Source: Triticum aestivum (Eukaryota; Streptophyta; Magnoliopsida; Poales; Poaceae). Taken from it: a stretch of DNA of 64,000 nucleotides. Shown piece by piece: positions 23,923-37,000 of the stretch. Location: NCBI RefSeq assembly GCF_018294505.1, contig NC_057801.1, forward strand, positions 433,230,741-433,294,740. Reading direction: 5' to 3'. The notes beneath the pieces are model-generated. The model did not search any database and was not told the origin of the DNA. It saw nothing but the letters and a program-made list of their open reading frames with translations. Position numbers and translations under genes: made by a program. How positions within the stretch are numbered: the stretch's first letter is position 1; the number at the start of each line of letters is the position of its first letter.

Positions 23923-25119
23923 TCTACGCACCCCAAAAACATCCAGGAGCACTAGGAAACCCTATTTCCACCGCCGCAACCTTCTGTATCCGAGAGATCC
24001 CATCTTGGAGCCTTCGTCGGCGATCCGCCGGAGGGGGAATCGATCATGGAGGGCTTCTACATCAACACCATAGCCTCTCCGATGAGTTGTGAGTAGTTTA
24101 CCACAGACCTTCGGGTCCATAGTTATTAGCTAGATGGCTTCTTCTCTCTCTTTAAATCTCAATACAAAGTTCTCCTTGATCTTCTTGGAGATCTATTCGA
24201 TGTAACTCTTTTTGCGGTGTGTTTGTCGAGATCCGATGAATTGTGGGTTTATGATCAAGTTTATCTATGAGAAATATTTGAATCTCCTCTGAATTCGTTT
24301 ATGTATGATTGGTTATATTTGCAAGTCTCTTCGAATTATCAGTTTGGTTTGGCCTACTAGATTGAGCTTTCTTGCAATGGGAGAAGTGCTTAGCTTTGGA
24401 TTCAATCTTGCGGTGTCCTTTCCCAGTGACAGCAGGGGTAGCAAGGCACGTATTGTATTGTTCCCATCGAGGATAAAAAGATGGGGTTTATATCATATTG
24501 TTTGAGTTTATCCCTCTACATTATGTCATCTTGCCTAATGCGTTACTCTGTTCTTATGAACTTAATACACTAGATGCATGCTGGATAGCGGTCGATGTGT
24601 GGAGTAATAGTAGTAGATGCAGGCAGGAGTCGGTCTACTTGTCGCGGACGTGATGCCTATATACATGATCATGCCTAGATATTCTCATAACTATGCACTT
24701 TTCTATCAATTGCTCGATAGTAATTTGTTCACCCACCGTAATACTTATGCTATCTTGAGAGAAGCTACTAGTGAAACCTATGCCCCCCAGGTCTATCTTC
24801 TATCATATAAGTTTCCAATCTACTTTATTTTGCAATCTTTACTTTCCAATCTATATCATAAAAATACCAAAAATGTTTATCTTATCTTATTATCTCTATC
24901 AGATCTCACTTTCGCAAGTGGCCGTGAAGGGATTGACAACCCCTTTATCGCGTTGGTTGCGAGGTTCTTGTTTGTTTGTGTAGGTACGAGGGACTTGCGT
25001 GGAGCCTCCTACTGGATTGATACCTTGGTTCTCAAAAACTAAGGGAAATACTTATGCTACTTTGCTACATCACCCTTTCCTTTTCAAGGGAAAACCAACG
25101 TAGTGCTCAAGAGGTAGCA

Positions 25120-25124
25120 GTTCC
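25120..25124. other. Target-site duplication GTTCC, right copy
   Basis: Pairs with 5327-5331. Confidence 0.95.
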
Positions 25125-26463
25125 GTGCAAGGAGAAGGAGGAGAAGAAGAAAAAGAAAGGTTCACGTGGCCGAGTAGCCTCCTCAGATGCCAAGACAAAG
25201 AGCATCCACAACTCCTCTACCGAGGAGGAGGAGGAGAAGGAGGAAGAGGAGGATAGTGAGGCTACTTCCCCTAAGAGGGGGAAGAGGGCAACATCTGTGG
25301 GCGTCCAAGAGGACAATCCTCCTCGACGCCTCAAACGGTTAATGAAAGCCCGTGCCGCCCAACCAAGCCAGTTGTCGACTGCCATCGAGGATGTTGATTC
25401 TGGCTCCTCCAGGGCGCATCCCCCCTCCAACGCAGGGAGAGGCCACCACCACAAAAGTATTCTGTTTGACACTTTTTACCCAATAATTTCAATCAACATG
25501 CTCGCAACTTTTTTATGATTTTTTCCTTTATAGCGTGCAATGTCACCTTCCTGGAGACGTTGAGTCAGGCAATACCACCCCTTATCCAAACTGGCAGAGA
25601 GCTCTTCAGACGTGGGCGCTCTCCCCCTTGCTCATGTTGAGCCAGGAGAGGTTTCATCACATCTCGATCTGTGTGTGTTAAACATAGAGGGCGGGGCCGA
25701 CGAGGTCCAAACCTCGGTCACTGAGGACCAAGGGGAAAAGACTCCCCTAGTCCAAGAAGAATCGGTGCTCAATCGCCCAGAGTCCTCGGCTCCAACAGCC
25801 CCAGCACCCGCGCCAGACAGATACGATAACCCTTTCTGCAATGAAGGGTGCAGTCGAGGATGTTCTGCCACCCCTACCCGACCTTAGACGGTCCAAAACT
25901 GTGGGCTGGTAGAAGGAGATAGAGGCAGCTTTAATAAGCTCCTCTGTTCTTCCCAAGCACTCTGCCCTTCTCAGCACGTCGTTTAACCAATACTAGTCTG
26001 CATAGGACTAAATTGTGGAGGACTTCATTAACCTCTCTAAAGGCTTTGAGGTACGTAATTTACATTGCTCATTAGTTTTTACAACTTCAGCTTCTTAGTT
26101 GATACTTGATATACCAAGTAGCCCTTGAAGGACAAGTTACAAAAAAGTTGCCCCAAGACTATTATTGCAAAAAACTATCTATGCTTTGAGAGGATAGATA
26201 CAGTAGCCCACGAGCCCTAAGTTAGTTTATGAACCGACTTGGGGGTCAATTTCTAATTTGAATTTTATATTGAAAGTTAATATGCAGTAGCCCCCAAGAC
26301 TCTGGTCGGTTTAATAATGCCGACGAGAGGATCAATTTTTCCTTTGGAGTCTAATACATTATGTGCAGGCCTCGACGTCAACTTCGGCATCCAACTCGAA
26401 AGAGTTGGAAGAGCTCAGTCATAAGCTAGGATATAAATCTGCTGAACGAGCTGATGGAAAAGG
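25120..26463 (+). pseudogene. 'Putative gypsy type transposon' coding relic, 3' part
   Basis: Continues the relic at 4865-5326 in the same frame. A Lys/Glu-rich acidic-basic stretch (about 25120-25455) leads to a plausible intron: donor GTATTC near 25456, acceptor TTTATAG at about 25534. A second exon carries a Pro/Ala-rich segment ending near 25888. A third exon ends at a donor near 26052 (GAGGTACGTAA), and a fourth begins after ATGTGCAG near 26369. The phrase AGTAGCCCCCAAGACTCTGGT near 26287 is a familiar intron sequence of this family from memory. The relic is cut at 26463 by a copia LTR. It is degenerate and non-functional. Confidence 0.6.
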
Positions 26464-28168
26464 TGATGGGAAACATTGCATGAAAATCAAAAAATTCCTA
26501 CGAAACTCCCAAAGATCTATCTATCAACGAGAGGCTTGTAGACTGAGAGCATTAATAATCAAAGGTCGTGGTTGATGTAGACGTACTCGTGTCGCTATCC
26601 AATCCAATGCAAGCACCGCACGTGTGGAATCTATGAGTTTAGCACATTTTGGTTCGGTGGCATCCTCTACTTCTTGATCTAGCAAGCGAGGAAGAGGAGG
26701 TAGATGATACTGGAACCAGCACGACGGCGTGGTGGTGGTGGCGCCAGCGGAACTACAGCATGGTTTCGCCAAGCGTCTGCGTGAGGTGGAGGAGGTGTAA
26801 CGGGAGGGAGATGGGCAAGGGTGGAAGGGTGGCTACCCCCAATGCCTCCCCACCTTTAGATAGGCGTGTAGAGTGATGGTGGATTTCCCTCCAAGCCCTA
26901 GGGTCGTTGGCCAAGGAGGGAGGAAGGAAATCCCTCCTTTCCTTCCCCATCGTCGCTATCCCCCCTTTCTGGGATCTTGATCTTATTCTTTCGAGATATG
27001 ATCATATTCCTTTTAGGGGAGGATCTTGGTGTGCCTAGACCAGGGGTGTTGGGCCTTGCCCCACTACCCACGTAGATGTGGGCCCCCATGTACGTGGGCC
27101 CACTCCGGAACCTTCTAGAAACTTCCCGGTACAATACTGAAAAACCCAAATATTTCTGGAACCCTGAATATCAATTCCCACAAATAAATCTTTACCGTCG
27201 GACCATTCCAAAGCTCCTCGTGATTTCCCGGTTCCCATCCAAGATTCCGAACTACTTTCGGAATTCACCATATGAATGTCTCAATACTACCCTAGCGCTA
27301 CTGAATGTTAATGTGTGTGACCCTACGGGTTCGAGAATATGCAGACATGACTGAGACTCCTCTCCGGTCAATAATTAATAGCGGGACCTGGATGCCATAT
27401 TGACTCCCACATATTCAACCAAGATCTTTATCAGTTGAACCACAATGTCAAGGATTCAGTTAATCATGTATGCATTTCCCTTTGTCCGCTGATATGTTAC
27501 CTGCCCGAGATTCGATCATCGGTATCTCCATACCTAGTTCAATCTCGTTATCGGCAAGTCTCTTTACTCGTTCATTAATACAAGATCCCATGACTAAACT
27601 TAGAAGCCACATGATGGCAAGCTTCTTTACGATTTTGTATTATCGAGAGGGCCCAGAGATATCTCTCGTCACATAGAGGGACAAATCCTAGTCTCGATCA
27701 TGCAACCCAACAAATACCTTCGAAGATACCTGTAGAGCACCTTTGTGATCACCTAGTGATGAAGTGACATTTGATAGCACACAAAGTATTCCTCCCGTAT
27801 TTGTGAGTGGCATGATCTCATGATCAAAGGAACAGATACTTGAGATTTCGAAAGCTACGGCAAAGTGAACTTAGTGACACGATCATATGCTAAGCTTACG
27901 GTTGGGTCTGTCCACCACATCACTCTCCTAATGATATGATCCCATTATCAAATGACAACTCATGTCTATGGTTAGTAAACCCTAAATATCTTTGACCAAC
28001 GAGCTAGTCTAGCAGAGGCTTACTAGGGACACAGTGTTGTTTATGTATCCACACATGTATTTAAGTTTCTGCTCAATATAATTTTAGCATGAATACTAAA
28101 CATTTATCATGAACAAGGAAATATGATAATAATCAATTTATTATTGCCTCTAGGGCATATTTCCAATA
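26464..28168 (-). repeat. 3' LTR of an Angela/WIS-like copia relic
   Basis: On the minus strand it begins ATTGGAAATATGCCCTAGAGG, a slightly mutated form of a start I recognise from Angela/WIS/BARE-type LTRs. It ends CATGCAATGTTTCCCATCA at 26464. Further familiar LTR phrases lie at 27850-28060 and 27330-27420. The plus-strand ORFs inside (for example 27076-27354) are chance. Confidence 0.75.
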
Positions 28169-28204
28169 GTCTCCCACCTGCACTAGAGTCAATAATCTAG
28201 TTTA

Positions 28205-29891
28205 CCTCGTAATGAATCTAGCGCCCATCGAGTTCTGGTGTTGGTCATGTTTTGCTCGTGGAAGAGGTTTAGTCAATGGGTCTGCCACATTCAGATTTGT
28301 ATGTGCTTTGAAAATCTCTATGTCACATGTAGATGCTGCTACCATGCTCTATGTCACGTGTAGATTCTGCTACCACACTCTACTTGAAAATCTCTATGTC
28401 ACATGTAAATACGTATCCAGTTTGAGACTTTGAGTCATCTGGATCAGTGTCGAAGCTTGCATCGACGTAACCCTTTATGATGAGCTCTTCATCACCTCTA
28501 TAAACAAGAAACATTTCCTTCATCCTCTTTAGGTACTTGAGCATATTTTTGACCGGTGTCCAGTGATCCACTTTTGGATCACTCAGGTACCTCTGAGCCA
28601 AACTTATGGCAAGGCACACATCAGGTCTGGTACACAACATGGCAGACAAGATAGAGCTTATGGCTAGGGCATAGGGGATGACTTTCATCGTTTCTCTTTC
28701 TTCTGATGTGGTCGAGCTTTGAGTCTTACTCAACTTCATACCTTGCAACACAGGCAAGAACCCCTTCTTTGACTGGTCCACTTTAAACTTCTTCAAAATA
28801 TTGTCAAGGTATGTGCTTTGTGAAAGTCCTATTAGGCGTCTTGATCTATCCCTATAGATCTTGATGCCCAATATGTAAGTAGGTTCACCCATGTATTTCA
28901 TTGAAAAGCTCTTGTTCAAATAACCCTTTAGGCTTGTCAGAAATTCTATACCATTTCCAATCAATAATATTTCATCCACATGCAGTATTAGAAATGGTAC
29001 ACATCTCCCACTCACTTTTTTGCAAATACAAGCTTCTTCGTAAGTTTGTATAAAACTAAAAGCTTCGATCACCTCATCAAAGCGTATCTTCCAACTCCGA
29101 GATGCTTGCACTAGTTCATAGATGGATCGCTGGAGCTTGTATACCTTATTCGCATCCTTAAGATCAACAAAACCTTCTGGTTGCATCATATACAACTCTT
29201 CCTTAAGGAACCTGTTAAGGAATGTTGTTTTGACATCCATCTACCAGATGTCATAATCGAAATATGCGGCAATTGCTAACATAATCCTAACAAACTTTTG
29301 CATCGCTATGAGTGAGAAAGTTCATCGCTACGAGTGAGAAAGTCTCATCGTAGTCAACCCCTTGAACTTGTCGAAAACCCTTTGAGACAAGTCGAGCTTT
29401 ATAGACAGTAATATTACCATTAGTGTCTATCTTCTTCTTGAAGATCCATTTGTTCTCAGTGGCCTTTCGGTCATCAGGTAAGTCCGACAAAGTCCATACT
29501 TAGTTATCATATGGGGATCCTATGTCAGATTTCATGGCCTCAAGCCATTTATCAGAATTCAGGCTCATCATTGGTTCTTCATAGTTTGTAGGTTCACTGT
29601 TGTCCAACAACATGACTTCCAAGATAGGATTGCCATACCACTCTAGTGTAGTACGTGTCCTAGTCGACCTACGAATTTTAGTAGTAGCTTGATCCGAAGT
29701 TTCATGATCATCATCATTAGCTTCCTCTCTAGTTGGTGTAGGCATCACAGGAACGTTTTTCTATGATGAGCTACTTCCCAATTCGAGAGAAGGTACAGTT
29801 ACCACATCAAGCTCTACTTTCCTCCTACTCACTTCTTTCGAGAGAAACTCCTTCTCTAGAAAGGAACCATTCTATGCAACAAAGATCTTGC
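28205..29891 (-). pseudogene. copia pol relic: integrase C-terminus, reverse transcriptase, partial RNase H
   Basis: Minus-strand reading in three broken frames: 29748-29500 (integrase to RT linker), 29490-29287 (start of RT, with ENKWIFKKK and YKARLVSKGF) and 29240-28380 (RT). Motif A (MDVKTTFLN) keeps its Asp, but the YVDD box reads HVDE at 28982-28971, so the enzyme is dead. Most of RNase H is deleted: YVFTC joins directly to DIEIFK at 28380. The end of pol (ADPLTKPLPRAKHDQ) follows to about 28205. The upstream pol continues beyond LARD2 at 42190. Confidence 0.85.
28309..28407. repeat. Local duplication at the RNase H deletion
   Basis: The 23-mer around TGAAAATCTCTATGTCACAT occurs at 28309-28331 and 28385-28407. 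A partial third copy (CTCTATGTCACGTGTAGATT) lies between them. This sits exactly where pol lost its RNase H domain. Confidence 0.8.
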
Positions 29892-29896
29892 CCTCG
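29892..29896. other. Target-site duplication CCTCG, left copy
   Basis: CCTCG before LARD2; the same five bases follow it at 42185-42189. Confidence 0.95.
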
Positions 29897-31090
29897 TGTC
29901 AGGACCCCGACTCAATGCCACATCGATCTAGCATGTAACACCTCATATCACTTTGCGGCCTCACGCACGGTATTCCCACGGGTGTCGCCTTACCTTTGCC
30001 CGGGACCGTTTGCGCCTTTTGGCACACGTATATGATAGTGTCGCTAGCATCCATATGATAAGGAGCCCGGGCTGACATGGCTAGTCGTAAACCCAAAGTG
30101 GCACAGACTTACAGGGACAGGCATCCATGACCCAGCATCGAACGTGTCGGTCATCAGCGAGTGAATCCAGGCTGTAGCACTGGGCTAGCAGGACTCCGGT
30201 GAACCGGGCTGTAGCGGGCTAACAGGACTCCGGTATTCATCGCGTGACATTTCCCCGAAGGGACAGACACAGGAACGAAGAAGGACACATGCCGGCCAGC
30301 CTAAGTGTTCCGGAGCAGTAGCAAGCTACCATGGCTCGGTGGAAACACTAGGAGACATTTCCCGGTAAGAGAGGCTACCAAGGATAAACAACTAGGTTGT
30401 CAGATCCCACACATACCAAGCATTTCAATAACATACACACAATATGCTCGATATGTGCAAATACAACATGGCATCACAACATGACTCTACAACTCAAGTA
30501 TTTTAAACAATAGGCTCCGAGGAGCGAGATATTACAAACATGGGTCTCATGACCCAACAATCAGAGCATACAAGTCAAAGCACAAGCGGAAGCTATCATG
30601 TCTGAGTACAGACATCTATAAATGAAAAAGGCTGAGAAGCCTGACTATCTACCAAATCCTGCCGAGGGCACAAGATCGTAGCTGAGGTAACAAGCTAAAC
30701 GTCGAAGTCCACGTGGAACTACTAGTGAGACCGAAGTCTCTCTGCAAAACATAAAATAGGCAAACGTGAGTACAAATGTACCCAGCAAGACTTACATAAA
30801 AACTAACTACATATGCATCATTATCAACAAAGGGATGGTGGGGTTTAACTGCAGCAAGCCAGCTTTGACTCGGTGGCTATCCTACACTACGACTGCAAGT
30901 AACTCTTTTGAGGTGGCGCACACGAGTCCACATGTTCACCATATCAATACACCACTATGGATCCGCTCCCGTCTCCCTACGAGAACGCCATCCATAGCAC
31001 TCACGCTTATCTTGTGTATTTTAGAGTATCCACTTTCACTTGTCTATGAACTGATATAAGCAACCCAGAAGTCCTTTACCGCGGACACGG

Positions 31091-31122
31091 CTATTCGAAT
31101 AGATGATATTAACCCTGCAGGG
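31091..31122. promoter_or_regulatory. Conserved double palindrome, LARD2 left LTR
   Basis: CTATTCGAATAG at 31091-31102 and CCCTGCAGGG at 31113-31122, as in LARD1 although the surrounding LTR sequence is largely different. Confidence 0.6.
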
Positions 31123-32440
31123 GTGTACTTCTTCATACATGTTTCCACCACTTAGCGTCTGCACACGACATGTGCTCGGCAGACTTCAAGCGAAAGCCGA
31201 CGTGGGTGTAGACAACGACCTACCTAAACACTCAAGTCTCTAGTCCAGGTTTATCGCCTATTCGGGTTCCATCCATGAGGAGATCCGGCCGGAGTTTCGC
31301 TCACAGCCCCAAACGATGTGAACAGGGTTCCCGAGACACCAAACGGACATCCGGTACACCGTGCCACGTACCTACCGCATCACAGCCCACCCCTACGGTC
31401 AGCGCTGTCCACGGCCTCCAGTAAGCTACAAACACCAGAAACTACTTGCAACTCCTGGACAGAGGACAAGGGTGAATAAGAAGTCGAGCGGGGTCATATT
31501 TCAGGGCCCAATGTATGGTAGTAGCTGAGTCATGGATCACAAACACAGAACTCAGTTCCTGAGGACGGCTGCAATGAGACAACCCACCATGTACTCCTAC
31601 ATGGCCTCTCACCGCTACCTTTACCAAATCGTGTTCACACACTTAGCTCACACACAGTAGGACATGTTCACACACCTCTGATTCATCCCCAATGAATCAG
31701 ACCTGACTCAACTCTAAGCAGTAGCAGGCATGACAAACAAACATGAATGAGTAGGCACAACAGGGCTCAAACAACTCCTACTCATGCTAGTGGGTTTCAT
31801 CTATTTACCGTGGCAATGACAGGTCATGCAAAGGATAAAGGGTTCAGCTGCCGCAGCAAGTAACAGTTGAATCGTTGTTGTCCTAATGCATTAAAAGAGA
31901 GCAGGAGCGAGAGAGTAGGATTGTATCGGAATGAACAAGGGGGTTTTGCTTGCCTGGCACTTCTGAAGATAGCATTGAGTCTTCATCAGTGTCAACGATC
32001 ACATCATCGGTATCACGTCTATCGAGAGGGGACAAATACCGGCAACATAGAAGGGAACACAATCAATGCAATGCACAATATGATGCATGATCATGACATG
32101 GCAAAATGAATGTGTTTTGAGCTAATGCAACTAGCAACAGATTAAATGAAGTTGGTTTGAATACAAGATTCAAATTTAAACTCCATATGTGATTATTCAA
32201 ATGCCATTTAATTGATTTGTGCTAAAAAGCATCTATAAGTTGTTCTAACATGCATGAAAATGGTACAGATGGATTCCTTGAATTTTTCTGATAATTTTTC
32301 ATATATAAATTATTTAATTTGGAGTTTCGGTTGAATTTCTATGAATTTTAGAAGTTTTAGGCATTTTCTGGAATTTCCTGATTATTTATAAAATAAACTA
32401 AATTCCAGAAAAGGAATATTGCGTCAGCATGATGCCGGGG

Positions 32441-32448
32441 TGACGTCA
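32441..32448. promoter_or_regulatory. TGACGTCA site, LARD2 left LTR
   Basis: Single palindromic bZIP-type octamer in the same context as in LARD1: before a GGTCAA-rich stretch and the AT-rich palindromic block. Confidence 0.45.
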
Positions 32449-32520
32449 GCAGGTCAAAGGCGTCGACCAGGTCAAACCTGACCAGTGGGGTCCACTGGTC
32501 AGTGACCCAGTCAACTAACC

Positions 32521-32544
32521 AAGTTAGTTAGCCCTAACTAACTT
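32521..32544. repeat. Inverted repeat AAGTTAGTTAG / CTAACTAACTT
   Basis: 11-bp perfect arms with a CC spacer, repeated in the sister LTR at 40650-40673. LARD1 has an AT-rich TTAATTAA block at the equivalent place. Confidence 0.85.
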
Positions 32545-34054
32545 AGTTAGCTGGGCGGGGCCCGCATGTCAGTGGCCTATCTAATTAGTAAGTTAATTAG
32601 CGCTAACTAATCTAACACTAATCAAGCAGGCGCCTGGGCCCACACGTCAGGGGGGTCAAACCCCGGGTCAACTCGCCGGAGTTGACCCGCGGCTCGTCGC
32701 CGGCGGAGCCAGAGATGGCAGAGGGGGTCGGAATTCCTCCTCCGGCGACCAACTCGGAGGCTGAGGGGCTCTACGCGTAGCTGGGGTGTGCGCGCATCGA
32801 ATCGTGGCATCCGTTCGTGCTGGGGAGGTCGGATTTGGCGACGGCGGCGAGCGGGGCGGCGGCCGGAGCACGGCGAGGTCGGGGTTGGCGCTAGGAGGCA
32901 CGGCAGGTCGCACGGGTGGGCGCGCTCGGCTCCTGGAAGGGTGCTGAGCACGTTGCCGTGCTCGGGGGTTAGCTACGGTGGCTCTAGCCCCGTCTGCGTC
33001 ATCGCCGGCGGCGAGGAACTGTCGGCTCCGACAGCCGGGGTGGTTAGAAGGCGCGGACGGCACGGGGAGAGAGGGGAAATGGACAGGGGCTCACGAGGGG
33101 TCGGGAGAGAAGCTCGGTGGCCTCAGGGAAGCCTCTGCAACGGCGAATTGACGACGGCGATCTCCGGGCACCGGAGATGAAGACGACGACGCTCCGGTCG
33201 ACTGCGGCCTCCTCTGGCCGCGTGCGTCGCGTGTGTAGCTCCACGGGGTCAGGGCGGAGCTCAGGGATGCATAGAGGGAGCGAGGGGGTGGCTGTGGCCC
33301 CGGTAAATGGCGTCGGCGGCGATGGGCGCGCTCGGCTGTGGTGGGGAACGGCGAGAGAGGAGCGAAGAGGGGAGAGTGCGGTGTCCAGGGGTCGAGGGAA
33401 GGCCGGGGAGGCGGTTCAGGCGCCGCGGTGGCGTGGGATGCAGGCAGGCAGGGAGGTGGCGTGTCGCCACGGCGCGCGCGTGCGCTGTCTCCCTCCTCTG
33501 CCTACTGGCAGAGGTAGAGGATGACTGGCATGGGCCTTGGTGGGCTAGGCCACCAGCTGGGCCAGCTAGGTGGGCTGCCAGGTAGGTCCAGGTGAGATTT
33601 CTCTCCTCTGTCTTTTATTTATTGTTTTCTATTTTGTTCTGTTTTGTTTTGGTTTAGGAAAAAATACTAAACCATTTTATAAAATCCTGAAAATAATTAT
33701 GTGGCTAGAACTAAAATATACCAAACCACATAAAATGTTCCAGTAATTATTGGACATATATTATTTATATATCAAATATATATCCAATGCAAATAGCTAT
33801 TTATTTAATTCAAAGGCCCAAAATAATTAACTCTGAGATACCAAAAATATTGTTTTGAGTTTTACCTCTTTGCAATATTTTCAGAGACTAAGAGGAGCAT
33901 TTTCTTGGACTTCTTTGAGGAGATTTTAATGTTGATCATTTTTAGAAGGTTTCTGAGGCTTTGAAAATTCCTCAATTCAAATTTCATTTGAAATAAAACA
34001 TGATGCTCACATGAGGTCTAGCCTAGTGCATTACCAGACGCTAGGGATGTGACA

Positions 34055-34090
34055 ACTCACCCCCACTAAACAAAATCTCGTCCCGAGATT
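34055..34090 (-). promoter_or_regulatory. LARD2 polypurine tract and adjoining inverted repeat
   Basis: Minus strand: hairpin AATCTCG-GGA-CGAGATT, then TTAGTGGGGGTGAGT touching the LTR. The same signature as LARD1 14377-14413. Confidence 0.7.
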
Positions 34091-37000
34091 CAAGCGTAGG
34101 GTAAGGTGAAGGGGGAACGCAAACTAGCACAATCTTCACGATCCAGGTTGCACTTCAAATGAACGTTGATTTGAACACCATCTTTGTCTTGAAGTCTTGC
34201 TCTGAGAAATCCTGCCAACATGACATGGAGGGAAGAAGGAGACTCTAGAAGGGTCGATCTTCTCGAAGATCGAACAACTCATGGAGTGAGACATAGGACC
34301 ATCTCTCGGTTGAGACACGAGTTACACATCAAGAGGGGTGGAAAGAGACGGATGACGAAGGTGCACTAGGTGGACAACAATTCCACACTTAAGAGGGTGG
34401 TAAACGATTGTCCACGTAGCGAGGAGTTAAGTTGACATGACACCATAATGATGCACCTTAGGGATGGTGACTCGTAAATATATATCCCTCTTAAGTGTCA
34501 AAAAGAATTACCTTTGATATAGAGATCATTGAGACTCTCTATATCAGGCTAAGGCAAATCACAGCAATCGATTGGCGGGGGTCGGTATAATGGCATACTC
34601 GGGCCAGAATGGATGATGTGGATTACCTTGTTGAAGACAACGTAATGGATGAATTTGCTTATCACCGGAAATGGAAGAGACCCATGGTAGAATGGCACAT
34701 TGGCGGTGCAAGCTAGGAACAAATTGCAAATGCTGGGAATGATTCTGGTAACTGGGGAAAAACCCAACAATAGAGAGTGAATTCACTGTTTGAGAAGGTC
34801 ATAGCATTGCCGAGGGAACTGAGAGGAATCCCAGTTAGAGCCGATGATAACACTTAGCGCTTGTGCGTGCTCTCAAGAACTTGAGCATTTCCACAATCAT
34901 CAAGGTTTTATCAACAACCGCGTCAAGGATCCTGGCAACACAACTTGCTACCACGATGAATGATGATGGATGATGCAGATGCAAAGGAAGATAACACTTC
35001 TCAGATTTCATCTTAGCGAGGCCAAGGAAATAAAATCTGGATGATCGACCGAGAGACATATAGCACTCCGCTTCTAATGTTCTTCTTGATGTGCTAGTGT
35101 AACCCATTCATAGATATGGTTTGATATCTAGAACATCAAGTAAAAGGTCGGGCTTCGGAATCTCACAATTCCATAGGGCAACTAGGGAGTAAATCCTACG
35201 AAATCCCTATGGGGAGGTGGCCAACTTCCTCAATCAAGATACTACAATAACAGGTCTTTCGGCTGGGTGGTGCTGGCCACGACATCCACTTCACCAGTTA
35301 TCGAGGGACCAATATTATAGTTCTTGGGAAATGTTCCAACCATCATATCTGCCTGAGATTCAGATCTGGTTGGTGTCAGGATATTCCAGACTCATCGAGT
35401 CTAGGAAAAAAAATGAAAGTTTGCAACACAAATCGACGAGATGACGTTGCGAGATTCTTGGGAAATGAACTACGATAGCAAGCTCCAAAGCATGAGCTGG
35501 TTCTGCTACACAAGTGTGAACACGCTGCCTCAGACAAACATGATCACATGGTAGTCTTAAAATAAAACACTGCCGAGTTCTGGTTGGGAACCATCATTGA
35601 GGATATAGGAATCTTGTGTATGACCTAGGATTAGCACATCAACTCCTTTTCCTTGAACAACTCAATCAGTGGCTTGGTGTGCTAGGGATACATATGGAAT
35701 GAAGATGATCAGTCTATCAGACCATAGAATACTTCGCACATGCATGACTGACTTGGGATGATTCCAGAGGAGCAGAAACAAACTTTCTCGAATTCATGGC
35801 GGCAACTTACATCAAATGCACGTGAATTAGAGGAAGTCACTGCTTTCATCCAAGCGTAGGCTTCATGAACGGAACACGAAGGCATTGCTTACAAAGTTTC
35901 CAACACTAGCTTAATGTTCAACAAAATCATGGAGGAGATAAGGATGTTGTCAATGGGCTCAACAACAATTCATCTGGGTTCCCTTTTAAAAGGAATTCCA
36001 TAGTTAAGTGAACACGGTGATAGCATTGGTCAGACCCATAAGATATAATGGCGTATGCTCGAGGAGTCAACCACGAGTAAGACAACATTACAAACATCGT
36101 TGGTTCTGATTTGATTTGACGATAGCCCACACTCAAATCAAAGGATTGATAAGACAATAGGTCCAGCAACTGATCACAGGGACCAATCGATGAAGATATC
36201 ATCTTTCTTCAACACACACTACACAAGAATATCCCTTTGGAACGAACTAAGTCAGGCAAGCTTTTATCTCCCAACTCTCCAAGTTGTTGTTTAGCTTGAC
36301 CAACTAGCTCAGGGGTATCCCACACAGATTCTTGGAGAAGGGGTGGTTTACAGGAATAAACCAACTTGATCACGAACTCAACATAGCGGTCAGGTGACAA
36401 CCTGGTAATATTTCCAAGAAGATATACGGAAAATCACGAACCACCGATATGTTACTAAGCTCGAGAACAATCTTGCTTTTCAGGGCAAGATGATATGATC
36501 AAATGAGCGAGGACTTGACAAAATCCTAACTCATTAATCAAAGAGTGCATCAGGAAATAAGGACTAGGTAGCACAATCTATCTTAGAATGGTGATTCACT
36601 AACCAACATGCTAAGAATGAAATTATTATCCTTTAACTACCAAGCAACAAGGTTGCTAGGAGTATTGATTTCACACGCCATGATTCATTTGTCGGCATTC
36701 CGGTTACAATAACACAGGAACCGAGGAATGAACAATGATGGCAAGAAGTATCACTGTACCAAGAGTTCATAGGATGGTGTGCAATTCCTATAACAATCTC
36801 GATATAAAATATGTAATACTCCAAGGTGGAGCAGAACAAAAGCTGGATTAGCAATTTGATCTGCGGAGCACAACTTCTTTGACCCAATCCTGGATAGGGA
36901 AGAAGTACTGGAGTTTGTTTCTCCTAGTCATTCCGCGATAGAATGGCTTGACAGACCACAAGAGTAATGGGTATCGATGAACGATTGCACGCATACTCTT

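Larger units (their letters stand above)
5332..25119 (+). mobile_element. Athila-lineage Ty3/gypsy retrotransposon (Sabrina/WHAM-like), pol-less, carrying LARD1
   Basis: Complete element with LTRs at 5332-6908 and 23513-25119 (TGATACGT... to ...GGTAGCA), a GTTCC TSD, a tRNA-Asp-type primer site, gag and protease remnants, and a polypurine tract next to the 3' LTR. Without the LARD1 insertion it is about 8.3 kb. Protein-coding capacity stops after protease near 9191; the remaining roughly 2.8 kb before the 3' LTR is non-coding. No reverse transcriptase, RNase H or integrase motif is visible, so it must have depended on a partner element. Sabrina/WHAM is assigned from memory of LTR and UTR sequence. 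Confidence 0.9.
23513..25119 (+). repeat. 3' LTR of the Athila-type element
   Basis: 1607 bp, TGATACGTCTCCAACG to GAGGTAGCA. It carries a perfect inverted repeat at 23820-23909 that the 5' LTR lacks, then TATATATA at 23915-23922. Confidence 0.95.
29897..34054 (-). repeat. LARD2 LTR at the left end (3' LTR in element orientation)
   Basis: 4158 bp, TGTCAGGACCCCG to GGGATGTGACA on the plus strand. Notable inside are the double palindrome (31091-31122), TGACGTCA (32441-32448), an 11-bp-arm hairpin (32521-32544) and a GC-rich block 32640-33590. In that block every frame is open by composition; none of its ORFs looks like a protein family. Confidence 0.95.

Noticed and set aside
25054..25118. Part of the 154-codon ORF at 25054-25518 lying in the LTR
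   Set aside because: The ORF is a chance fusion of LTR sequence to the real relic frame beginning at 25120.
32622..33585. Cluster of overlapping ORFs up to 135 codons, present again at 40752-41715
   Set aside because: The two sets are identical only because they lie in the two LARD2 LTRs. The block is GC-rich, opens all frames, and the translations are Arg/Gly/Pro low-complexity with no family resemblance.
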